Below, one piece after another: positions 12,836 through 24,000 of a DNA stretch of 64,000 bases. The notes under the pieces are model-generated. The model saw only the letters and a program-made list of their open reading frames with translations. It was not told the origin of the DNA and ran no database searches. The position numbers were made by a program, and so were the translations under genes. This stretch comes from Caenorhabditis remanei (taxonomy: Eukaryota > Nematoda > Chromadorea > Rhabditida > Rhabditidae), in the NCBI RefSeq assembly GCF_010183535.1, contig NC_071329.1, forward strand, positions 16,072,879-16,136,878, given 5' to 3'. The stretch's first letter is position 1. Each line of letters starts with the position of its first letter.

Positions 12836-13040
12836 AAACCTAGATCTTTATTTTTATAGTTGACAATTTTTTGATAGCTGCTCACGCTTTTGAGATATGC
12901 GCCATTAAAAATGGCGGCTTGAGAGCTGCGCGAGGGAGAGAGGTAGGGAGACGCAGAGAAGCGAGACGCACTCCTCTTTTCGCACGCTCTCTCGACGCCT
13001 ATCTTCAAAGGTGCATATCTCAAGAGCGTGAACAGTTTAC
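12836..13040. repeat. inverted repeat with GC-richer centre
   Basis: CTCACGCTTTTGAGATATGC mirrors GCATATCTCAAGAGCGTGA across a purine-rich centre (GAGGGAGAGAGGTAGGGAGA). A related stretch (GCGCATATCTCAAAAGTGGG) lies in intron 2 of the BTB gene, near 37840. Confidence 0.6.
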
Positions 13041-13364
13041 CGTGTTTCAGACTCCCCAAATTTCTAGGTGTCCTACAAAGAATTTGACAGAAACTTTCGA
13101 TCGTCTGGATTTTCTGAAGCCTTGTTTCTCTTCATATCACCAAGATTCACCACAAAACGGATTTCAAAAAATCAAAAAACTTTATTATTCCTCACTTGGT
13201 GTCATTAATATCTTTCAATCCAAAATTATTATCACAATTCAAAATAAAACCAGTTTGTAACCAAAAATATGACATTTTAAACAACGTAACCGTAGAAATT
13301 TGATTTGGAACCCTCCCCTTATTGTATTCGTGCATTAGAGCCCCATCAAATATTTTTCTTCTTT

Positions 13365-14693
13365 TTAAAACGTGTAGTTTGGGAATTCCGATTGTGGCGT
13401 CCGATTCTCCATTCCATTTCCATTTCCCATATTCCATTGTCCCATCGGCATGCCCATATAGATTGGGTTCTGTTGCATAGCTGGCTGATTTTGAAAGACG
13501 TCAGCAACTGGTGGCATGCTAGAATTCATAGATACCTCTGGAGCCATTCCTGGAGCCATTCCTGAACTCATTGGTGGGAACATAGGATACATCCCCATTG
13601 GCATCTGCCATGGGTACATATGATACATTGGTGCCACTGGAGTGTTGTTGTATCTTAATGGGGTCAATGGGTTATACGGAGGGGTCCACGGGGCTGATGG
13701 TGGAGTCACCGATCCATACACTTCTGGTGATGTGGATTGTCTTTTGACTCCACGTGGTCCAGAATCGGTATTTGGAGATTTGTTGTGTCCTCCATCTTCC
13801 TTGAATCCGGATGCAAATCGATTCATATCAATTTTCAATTGGATGATGTTCTTGTTCTGAAATTAAAATCATTTAAAATCATTTGTGACTGGAAAAATCA
13901 GAGTTTCCTCAAAGAACCATAAAAACCGCATAATTCTGGCGCGCCTTTGACCCGTTTCAACTCTAAATGAACTTAGATCGATTTTCAGCAATTTCATAAC
14001 CAAAAGTCACTAAAAATCCGCTATCTGGCGCGCCACTGACGCGTTTTCAAAAACTGCAATTTCAGCTGTTTTCAACCCGTGAATCTTCCGATTCGATTCT
14101 TTCTGGTCATCAAAAATTATATTTCCAGTCCTCTCACAGAAATATGACTAACCTGGTAGGCTGTGACAGCCATGAACTCGGTGACTCCAAATCGGAATTC
14201 CTCCTTCTCCGCATTCTCTCTCTGGATGCTCAAAACTGGTAAATACTTGTGCATGCTTTGCACCAAAACAGCATCATCCTTATCCATTTCCGGATTATTA
14301 GTGACTTTAATAAACTCGAAGGAGACTGGATTCTCCATCCAATGACCTCCAAGCCTCCATCCATCCTTGTGCAGCTTCCTTTCGACTGGCCGGATCTCGT
14401 CGCCTTTCGAGAACTCTTTCCATTTATTGACCGAGAATTTGTACCTAAAAATATCCATGATATCTGAATTCCTCTGAATTCAAATTTAAAACTCACTTTA
14501 TGTTATCCATTCTTTCGAAATGAAGGAACAGACCGTACTTTACATCTGGCTTCAATCCCTTCAAGGTGTACTTCAAATGCGGGAATAACCGACGTCCTGC
14601 TTTTCTCGTGACAATCATTTCGGTCATCGGGTGGAACTTCTCCCATTGGTCCTGATTGCTCAAGGACACCTCGATTCCGGAAGGGGTGGTCAT
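13365..14693 (-). CDS. T-box transcription factor
   Basis: Three exons, 14693-14497, 14444-14153 and 13856-13365; phases agree and give 326 residues. The T-box DNA-binding domain covers about residues 10-182. It includes EMIVTRKAGRRLFP (25-38), the GGHWMENP region, QSMHKYLPVL, and AVTAYQ (158-163) completed across the intron by NKNIIQLKID (164-173) and RFASGF. The C-terminal half of exon 3 is rich in Pro, Met and Asn, as expected of a regulatory tail. The ATG follows ATTCCAG directly, so it may be the SL acceptor or the start of a coding exon with an untranslated exon upstream. The protein would act in the nucleus as a sequence-specific regulator. It resembles the divergent nematode T-box paralogues; I cannot say which. 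Confidence 0.9.
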
Positions 14694-15596
14694 CTGGAAT
14701 ATATTTAAGGTTAGTGTTCGATTTTCATGAGACAAAAGAATCAGAAAAGGAGAAAGGGGAAAGAAGACTTGGAAAAGGTAGAATGGGAGAACTGTAACGA
14801 TCATAACCAGCCTCCAGATGAACACTGATGCTCCTAGGAAGACATGAGTAATGGCATGGGTAATCGAGACGAGAGAACAATACGACCGTTTGCCACGATG
14901 CAATTGGCAATAAATGACTGAGAAAAGACATCCGTCGATGTTGGGCAAAAATATGGGCGGAGCCAAATAGACACTAGTAACTGTGAGATGGTCCCGCCTA
15001 GACCATCTGTCCTATGGTTACTGGCAAATGGCCAAATGATTGTAAAAAATATGTGAGGATGAAAAGGGACACGCTTATTAACTGTGAACACGTCTTTTTA
15101 GGGTTTGGGAAGATCGATAAGTTATGAACTGGGAATAGGAGTGAGAATTGGAATGCAAATTAATTGTGAATAAAATTTATAAAGCCAACTATGGAAATGT
15201 TACAGGTACTGAAAATTCCTGGAAAACGGGAACAATGTGAGCAAAAGTTTCGAGCATTTTGATTTCTTGTTCATTTGGTGCAGAGAGGTATGTACATCAG
15301 CCTGGATGAAACTTTCATTGGATCAAGTTCACAGAAACTGCCAAGATTTCAATTTTGCTTTCCTCAGTAACTTTGGTTCCAGATAGAGATTCTCAGACCA
15401 CGAGCACAATTAATCATTATCAGGAATCAAGAATTAAGACTGGAATTGAGAAGAATTGATTTTGATCTTGGAAAGGATACATGTAAATTTGCTGAACCCG
15501 TTTAGAGCTACAACATTGGCAAAAAAGTAACATAGTTTGTCTGGAAAGTGAATCCCATCTTTAAGAGTGTGTAATGGTATAACTGACTAGAGAAAT

Positions 15597-15795
15597 GATC
15601 CCAGGTCGAGATATATCACTAGAATGGAAATTTTGCGCTGATTTTAAATCTGTATTCAGTTTTTGCTGAACGATCTCGTGAAAAAAGTTAGTTTCGTTTT
15701 TGTGGATTCTCAGCACGTTTTTGAAATCAGCGCTAAAGTTCCATTCTAGTGATATATATCTCGATCTGTGACTCCATCTCCACCCGGAATCCCTT
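15597..15795. mobile_element. PAL-C, short form
   Basis: CCCAGGTCGAGATATATCAC and TGCGCTGATTTTAAATC at the left, mirrored by AAATCAGCGC and GATATATATCTCGATC at the right. Confidence 0.65.
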
Positions 15796-15799
15796 CCTC

Positions 15800-16136
15800 G
15801 TGAGTGTCCCAAAAAGAAAACTTTTACAAAACACACATATCCAAAGAAGAGCTTCAGTTTTGTAGTTGACAAGTTTTTTGTACGAGCTCTCCCTAGAGAG
15901 TTATGGTCATTTTAAAGGAACAGCAAAACAGAAATGGGACGATTTGAGGAAAAATTACTTTGTCGATATGTAACTCTCTAGGGAGTGTTTGTACCAAAAA
16001 ATTTTAAACTGCAAAACTGAAGCTCTACTTTTGATCTCTATGATTTATAAAAAGTTTACTTTGTTGGTCGATCAACGTTGGCCATTTTTAACTGAAAAAG
16101 GAAAAACGTAGTATAAATATATTTGATGGGTACTGT
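15800..16136. mobile_element. PAL-B palindromic element
   Basis: Mirrored AAGAGCTTCAGTTTTGTAG / CTGCAAAACTGAAGCTC and CTCCCTAGAGAGTTATGG / TAACTCTCTAGGGAG; ends near GGGTACTGTA. Confidence 0.65.
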
Positions 16137-16165
16137 AGATCATAATTCTCGATTCTTCATTTGCT

Positions 16166-18406
16166 AAATCATTGTTGAGTCAAAAGAAGACGACTGATGT
16201 CTTTTCGATGTTCCAAGTTTGGGATGTGTAAATGACATGAGGATTACATAAAAGGAACACACGTCATATTTGGGAGACATGGTTGGGATGACGTGAAGAA
16301 CACGGGTGACACGTGAAAAGACATGGATGGGAAGAAGACAGTGATGGATGACGGCAAGTGGTGGGGAAAAGACACTGGCCACACCTGGGGAATTATTGAC
16401 TCTTTTGGGGGAAATAAGAATCCGTTCTAGCTTTATATGAGTTCAAAGAATTGAGAACTTTGTAGCATCCTGTGGGAAATCAGGAAATCACCGAGTATTG
16501 AAAACGGAGTTTCAATTTGTTGGTAGCATACACTATACAAAACATCGTCTGCTTAAAATCCAAAAATAAAGGATTGGTCAGGACCAGCTGATTTAGGATC
16601 AAGAACGATACCATTCAACGACTTATGAATTCCAGATTGATCTGCTCAAGAGGGCACAATGAAGGTAGTGGGGAATAAGCATGAACGGATTATGATCTCG
16701 GAATCGAGACCAGAATCGAAACAGATTTCTACATGAAGCTGTCGGACTTGAAGATCGCGCGGCACATCCGACTACGGTATGGCACTACTGGCAATAAGTT
16801 TGACGGCTCATAACTCGGTTCACAGAAGGATTTAGCAGAATTTTATTTCAGATTCGGAATCTGCGGACTCGAAAGTATAAGGACCAAATTATTGAATCGT
16901 TTGAAAGAAGATCTTATTTTGTTGTAACTAGCCCTTGAAAATGGTTAAATTTGTGTTAAACTTGGTTTTATTTGGTGAAAACTGATAGGTTTACGGACAA
17001 AAAAGCACGAAAAATATCAGGAGGCGAACAAAATTTTCCAGCTGATACTCTCTAGGCAGAAGGGGGAAAAAACCTTATACAGTCGTGCCGTTGAGAGGAT
17101 TTGAAACAATTGGAAGTGATAGCAATGGAGCTGGCGTGTCTTTGGCGCGTTTTTTCTATTAACTTCAAGATTGGTGGAAAGCTGGGGCGCCTTTGACGCG
17201 CGACTTGAAACAATTGAAAGTGATAGCGACAGGGCTGGCGTGCCTTAAAAAAAAATTAAACTACTGTCTGGTCTGTCATTGACGCGTTTCATCTATGAAA
17301 TAGACGATTTTTGGTCAATTTTTAAAGTGTGAAATTCATATCTACCTATCAAATATTGATACGAAACTTCTCAACATCATAATACTAAAGTGAAACCAAA
17401 ACAATCAGTTGAGTGCGACTACAAAAAATGAAACCGATAACTGAGAAAATGAGTGAGCCAAGAAATGAGGATATGCGTTGCTCTCACAATTATCTGTTCA
17501 CACTTTCTTGTCATCTGAATATGTTGGGCTTCACACTTTTAGTTTCCGAAATGATTCCCAGTTCACACTTTTCCATTTCACTGTAGTGTTAACGGCGGTC
17601 TCTCTATGCTCACAAGATTTGAGTACACAGAAAAGTGTGAAACGTCAAAGGGGGGCAGTCGATTGGGGCCAGACACCTGGGAATAGGAAAATATGTGAGA
17701 TTGTGAGTTGTTTTTTTAGGTAGAAAAGTGACTGGAGTTCGGCTTCGTATAATTATAAATGAGAGCAACTAGTTGTCTTGATGTGATGGTCGGTGTAAAA
17801 CTTCAATGACAAAAAGTTACCCTATTTGATTGATTCCGATTTAACGTTTACCCCGGAATAATTCCAAATCACTCCCTTATAACCCCACTCCTATCTAACA
17901 TTCCTGCTACTCATTTTCCTTCTTTTGAAACAGATCATCAGTGAGTTCTATGTAGATCAAAATTTTCCATCACCAAATCAAATGAGTGAACTAACGCGTT
18001 CACAATACACACTAGCTCTCGCTCAGACTTTTGAACTCATTTCACCATGTCTGAAAATATTTCCAACTACCTTTTCGAAAACGTCCACTCTATGTATTAA
18101 ATACGCTCCAGATCACGGATATCTTCGAAATCTGGTTTAGGTTACTTCGTATATCCAAGAATGTATCCACTAAAACATGATCTGAAAGTTTTAATAAAGA
18201 TTTTGAACATTTTTATTTTATTATTTCGTGTACGTATGTTTCAATTGTTCCCTGCTAATTCTGTTATTCACCCACAAGTGTCTTCCCATCCATGTCTTTA
18301 CGTGTCACCCGTGTTCCTGTGGATTCAATCCTTATGTAATTTACACATCCCAAACTTGGAACATCGGAAAGACACCGGTCGTCTCCTTTTGACTCAACAA
18401 TGATTT
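16166..18406. mobile_element. 2.2-kb element with long imperfect terminal inverted repeats
   Basis: Left AAATCATTGTTGAGTCAAAA and right TTTTGACTCAACAATGATTT are inverted copies. The similarity runs inward for roughly 140-180 bp (TTCCAAGTTTGGGATGTGTA against its mirror; ACACGGGTGACACGT; AAGACATGGATGGGAAGA), with about 60 bp missing from the right arm. The interior has no recognisable transposase, so it is probably non-autonomous. End points are approximate. Confidence 0.6.
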
Positions 18407-18650
18407 TTGCCTTGTGACAATCTCAAAAAAAGGAACATCGAACAGACATCGGCCTCTCGTTCTCACTGTCTTTTTGTTTGTTTGACCGGACCAGCCTAAC
18501 TAATAATGAGAAAATGAACACGGGTAGGATTAATCGATCAAGGAATAGAAGGAATTATGGAAGTAATTAAAGGGGGTAAAATTTCGAAATAATTCAGCGA
18601 AGGGTCGAAATGGTCGCCCTTGTCAGACTTCAGTTGTCCCTAGCAGAGTT

Positions 18651-19055
18651 GCATGGAATTCCGACTTCCGACTTCCGGGCATTTTTATCATTCCGACTTC
18701 CGACTTCCGACTTCCGCATAAGAAAAATCATTTCCGACTTCCGGCTTCCTACTTCCGGATAAGGAATTTTACTTCCGACTTCCGTCATTCCGTAACTGTG
18801 GAATTTCCGAAAAGTATATTTCGCAGAAATACTTGAAAAAATGGTCTAAAAGGAGAGAAAATTGGCTTTTCTTCATCCAAAACCTAATTTTCCACTGATT
18901 TCCGCCAATTTTATGATCTTTTCTCTTGGAGTTTTTGAATATTTGCGAAAAATCTAATTCCGACTTCCGACTTCCGACTTCCGGTTAAGAAAATTCACTT
19001 CCGACTTCCGACTTCCGACTTCCGGATAAGAAATGTTCACTTCCATGCAACTCTG
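18651..19055. mobile_element. element with short TIRs and TTCCGACTTCCGA clusters
   Basis: The ends AGAGTTGCATGGAA and TTCCATGCAACTCT are 14-bp inverted repeats. Inside, clusters of (CTTCCGA)n lie next to both ends in the same orientation, around a unique core (about 18790-18955). Confidence 0.65.
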
Positions 19056-19387
19056 GTCCCTAGTACATAGATTTTTAATTTTGATATCAGACTTTGTGCT
19101 CCCTAGCTGATCTCTCCTCAAAACTGTTTTCGATATCTACCCCCATGTTCTTTTCACGACGCTTTATAGACACGTAGTGAACACGTTTCTCACCAGTTTC
19201 ATAGATCAAAAAGTGTCCAAAAGAGACGTCAGAACTATTCGTGCATTACAACGTTTTGTTGTCCAAGACGGAGACACGTCTCTCCTCGTTAATGAGTGAA
19301 AATTCTGATCAGAGGAAGTTATGATAGTCTAGTAACACTACTAACACCTGCCTTCTTCTTTTTCAGAATGTATCATTTTTTGAATAA

Positions 19388-19725
19388 ATGACAGAAAAAG
19401 CTGATCCACTGGTCCAATATTTCAAGAATGTCTATCCTCATCTGTGTATTCCGGATAGCAGATTCCTATCTTCCAAACAAGGATTAGTGAATACAAGTCG
19501 TGTGATTGTCCTGCTGTGTCTTATAATCCAACTACTCACTGCCTACTGTATCCTCACAAAAACTCCAGAAAATATGAAGAATATCAAAAGAAGTATCAAT
19601 AATTTAAATTTTTGGTGTATGAAATCCTCTATAATATTTGCTTTTTTTACCTGCCCATATAGTTTTTATCCGAAACATATATTTTTGAGGAAAGCAAGTG
19701 GAAATGAAACACAAATGTGAGGCCA
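19388..19725 (+). pseudogene. Str-superfamily (srh/sri-like) chemoreceptor, N-terminal fragment
   Basis: The frame from 19388 encodes CIPDSRFLSS, a first membrane segment (VIVLLCLIIQLLTAYCIL), the family signature KTPENMKNIKRS at the TM1-TM2 loop, then NLNFW and a second hydrophobic stretch with TCPYSFYP. This is the first third of a seven-TM chemoreceptor of the srh/sri type. The frame ends at 19718-19720, with a possible donor (ACAAAT|GTGAGG) just before it. I find no exon for TM3-7 in the following 700 bp before the repeat region starts, so I read it as a truncated relic. Such receptors sit in sensory cilia of chemosensory neurons. It could still be functional if the remaining exons lie beyond the satellite, which seems unlikely. 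Confidence 0.55.
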
Positions 19726-20440
19726 AATTATTCAGAAAGAGAAAAGTCCAATTGTACTGACTTTTAACTAAAAAGTGTGACTATGTGGTGGGAAGACGGA
19801 AGTATGTATGTCTTTAGAAAATCCTTTTTTTCCCTTTCTCCGAATTAAAAATAAAACCAATGCTAAAAATTGACGTGACCTGGCCGACTTAATTCATTCG
19901 ATCTTATCGGTAAAAACAAATTTCAATCAGTTTGAATTTCACATTTGACCAACGATGTCGTCTCTCCTCCATCGTCTCTTGTCTGGTTAGTTTTTTCTAC
20001 CAAAAAATTCGGAAAGACGCCATTGGCTTTGGGTCTATGCAAGGAGAAAAATAAGAGTTTTATAGCTTCCCTCGAATGACGTCTCACTCTGTTTCTCTCC
20101 ACGCCACCACCTTCCGAAGAGCAGAAAATTCATTGTCGATGATCTACAGAAGTTTGAGATGGGTGTAAGAATAGAATCGTATCTAGCTCAGCACGTTGAG
20201 CAGGGACTTGTCTTTTTCTGTCTGCAAACGATCCGTGAATATCTAGAAATGGGGAATTTGACCTTTGTTCCACGCGTATTTTATTAAACCAGAACACCGG
20301 TAATGAGTAGTTTTTCATTGAGTGTCTCTCATTTTCTTGCTCATTTCCAAATATTCTTCTCGCCACGGAATGTGAGTTTGTATAAGGGACACCTACAAGC
20401 GTGTGTTCCTTGGCTCTATACCTTGAAAGTAACGACACTG
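19726..20440. other. no identifiable content
   Basis: AT-rich DNA with only short frames; I see no gene, palindrome or satellite unit here. Confidence 0.5.
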
Positions 20441-20778
20441 TTTGTTTTTGTTGGAATTGACACCAACTTAGAAGGTTTGCTTGTCAGTCTATAAACCAAC
20501 AAACCACAATATGGAGACCAATAAATACGCATAGGCTTGCAGGGGATTGACTTTGTTGTCAATGGACCAGTAAGCCGCTATATGCAGGGTAAGTAGCCAT
20601 AAGTTTTAGTAGACCAGAATATGGAGGCCATTAGACACCCATAGGCTTGCAGGGAATAGTCTACTCAGATTATAAACCAGCAAACCATATTATGGAGGGT
20701 AAGTGCCCATAGACTTGCAGGGAGTAGACTGTTCACAAGGAAGCCTTCCAAATCGGGGTCAATTCCAACAAAAACAAA
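20441..20778. mobile_element. 338-bp MITE that contains satellite-like units
   Basis: The left end TTTGTTTTTGTTGGAATTGA is mirrored by TCAATTCCAACAAAAACAAA at the right, and the similarity continues inward as GAAGG.TT.CTTGT. Between the ends are degenerate copies of both satellite units, recognisable by ATATGGAGACCAATAAA and TATGGAGGGTAAGTGCCCAT, separated by GGCTTGCAGGG. Confidence 0.75.
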
Positions 20779-21075
20779 TAGTACAGCAAAAAAGAGAACC
20801 TTTGAGTTCGTTATTATACCTATTCAAAAACTCATTGAATTTGATGTCGAAGTTTCAGAATTTTCAGGAAGGCAGGAAATTCCAACTTTCATTTTACACG
20901 CGAGCGATCCGTTTTGAATAACGCACGGCTGAGTTGCAGACTTGAAACCGCACACACAACGGGCCCATTTCATGCCCACGCGCGAAGTCTATGACATTTT
21001 CGAATGGGCTCTGAATGTGGAAACACCCATTTTCAAATTGTGGAATTTTTGTCGGCATTCGTCCGACTTGGAAGA

Positions 21076-24000
21076 TATCGACATTTTAGTCAATAAATCA
21101 GCAAACCATGATATGGAGGGTAAGTTCCCATAGGTTTTAGTAAACCATAATATGGAGACCAGTAAAAACCCATAGGTTAGCAGGTATTGACATTTTAGTC
21201 AATAAACCAGCAAATCATTACATGGAGGGTAAGTTCCCATAGGTTTTAGTAAACCATAGTATGGAGACCAGTAAAAACCCATAGGTTTTAGTAAACCATA
21301 ATATGGAGACCAGTAAAAACCCATAGGTTAGCAGGTATTGACATTTTAGTCAATAAACCAGCAAATCATTACATGGAGGGTAAGTTCCCATAGGTTTTAG
21401 TAAACCATAATATGGAGACCAGTAAAAACCCATAGGTTTTAGTAAACCATAATATGGAGACCAGTAAAAACCCATAGGTTAGCAGGTATTGACATTTTAG
21501 TCAATAAACCAGCAAATCATTACATGGAGGGTAAGTTCCCATAGGTTTTAGTAAACCATAATATGGAGACCAGTAAAAACCCATAGGTTTTAGTAAACCA
21601 TAGTATGGAGACCAGTAAAAACCCATAGGTTAGCAGGTATTGACATTTTAGTCAATAAACCAGCAAATCATTACATGGAGGGTAAGTTCCCATAGGTTTT
21701 AGTAAACCATAATATGGAGACCAGTAAAAACCCATAGGTTTTAGTAAACCATAATATGGAGACCAGTAAAAACCCATAGGTTAGCAGGTATTGACATTTT
21801 AGTCAATAAACCAGCAAATCATTACATGGAGGGTAAGTTCCCATAGGTTTTAGTAAACCATAGTATGGAGACCAGTAAACACCCATAGGTTAGCAGGTAT
21901 TGACATTTTAGTCAATAAACCAGCAAATCATTACATGGAGGGTAAGTTCCCATAGGTTTTAGTAAACCATAATATGGAGACCAGTAAAAACCCATAGGTT
22001 TTAGTAAACCATAATATGGAGACCAGTAAAAACCCATAGGTTAGCAGGTATTGACATTTTAGTCAATAAACCAGCAAATCATTACATGGAGGGTAAGTTC
22101 CCATAGGTTTTAGTAAACCATAATATGGAGACCAGTAAAAACCCATAGGTTTTAGTAAACCATAATATGGAGACCAGTAAAAACCCATAGGTTAGCAGGT
22201 ATTGACATTTTAGTCAATAAACCAGCAAATCATTACATGGAGGGTAAGTTCCCATAGGTTTTAGTAAACCATAGTATGGAGACCAGTAAAAACCCATAGG
22301 TTAGCAGGTATTGACATTTTAGTCAATAAACCAGCAAATCATTACATGGAGGGTAAGTTCCCATAGGTTTTAGTAAACCATAATATGGAGACCAGTAAAA
22401 ACCCATAGGTTTTAGTAAACCATAATATGGAGACCAGTAAAAACCCATAGGTTTTAGTAAACCATAATATGGAGACCAGTAAAAACCCATAGGTTTTAGT
22501 AAACCATAATATGGAGACCAGTAAAAACCCATAGGTTTTAGTAAACCATAATATGGAGACCAGTAAAAACCCATAGGTTTTAGTAAACCATAATATGGAG
22601 ACCAGTAAAAACCCATAGGTTAGCAGGTATTGACATTTTAGTCAATAAACCAGCAAATCATTACATGGAGGGTAAGTTCCCATAGGTTTTAGTAAACCAT
22701 AATATGGAGACCAGTAAAAACCCATAGGTTTTAGTAAACCATAATATGGAGACCAGTAAAAACCCATAGGTTTTAGTAAACCATAATATGGAGACCAGTA
22801 AAAACCCATAGGTTAGCAGGTATTGACATTTTAGTCAATAAACCAGCAAACCATTACATGGAGGGTAAGTTCCCATAGGTTTTAGTAAACCATAATATGG
22901 AGACCAGTAAAAACCCATAGGTTTTAGTAAACCATAATATGGAGACCAGTAAAAACCCATAGGTTTTAGTAAACCATAATATGGAGACCAGTAAAAACCC
23001 ATAGGTTAGCAGGTATTGACATTTTAGTCAATAAACCAGCAAATCATTACATGGAGGGTAAGTTCCCATAGGTTTTAGTAAACCATAATATGGAGACCAG
23101 TAAAAACCCATAGGTTTTAGTAAACCATAATATGGAGACCAGTAAAAACCCATAGGTTAGCAGGTATTGACATTTTAGTCAATAAACCAGCAAATCATTA
23201 CATGGAGGGTAAGTTCCCATAGGTTTTAGTAAACCATAATATGGAGACCAGTAAAAACCCATAGGTTTTAGTAAACCATAATATGGAGACCAGTAAAAAC
23301 CCATAGGTTTTAGTAAACCATAATATGGAGACCAGTAAAAACCCATAGGTTTTAGTAAACCATAATATGGAGACCAGTAGAAACCCATAGGTTTTAGTAA
23401 ACCATAATATGGAGACCAGTAAAAACCCATAGGTTTTAGTAAACCATAATATGGAGACCAGTAAAAACCCATAGGTTAGCAGGTATTGACATTTTAGTCA
23501 ATAAACCAGCAAATCATTACATGGAGGGTAAGTTCCCATAGGTTTTAGTAAACCATAATATGGAGACCAGTAAAAACCCATAGGTTTTAGTAAACCATAA
23601 TATGGAGACCAGTAAAAACCCATAGGTTAGCAGGTATTGACATTTTAGTCAATTAACCAGCAAATCATTACATGGAGGGTAAGTTCCCATAGGTTTTAGT
23701 AAACCATAATATGGAGACCAGTAAAAACCCATAGGTTTTAGTAAACCATAATATGGAGACCAGTAAAAACCCATAGGTTAGCAGGTATTGACATTTTAGT
23801 CAATAAACCAGCAAATCATTACATGGAGGGTAAGTTCCCATAGGTTTTAGTAAACCATAATATGGAGACCAGTAAAAACCCATAGGTTTTAGTAAACCAT
23901 AATATGGAGACCAGTAAAAACCCATAGGTTTTAGTAAACCATAATATGGAGACCAGTAAAAACCCATAGGTTTTAGTAAACCATAGTATGGAGACCAGTA

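Larger units (their letters stand above)
11036..13364. other. intergenic, GT11-like to T-box
   Basis: No coding exon recognised. It contains a PAL-A MITE (11658-12104), a dispersed repeat (12228-12350) and an inverted repeat (12836-13040). 11200-11600 and 12360-12830 show nothing identifiable. 13041-13364 is probably the T-box 3' UTR and flank. Confidence 0.6.
14694..19387. other. gene-free interval with several repeat elements
   Basis: No coding exons recognised. It holds PAL-C and PAL-B relatives, a long-inverted-repeat element (16166-18406) and a TTCCGAC-rich element (18651-19055). 14700-15590, the interior of the long element and 19056-19387 have no other assignable content; 14700-15100 is the likely T-box promoter. 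Confidence 0.55.
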
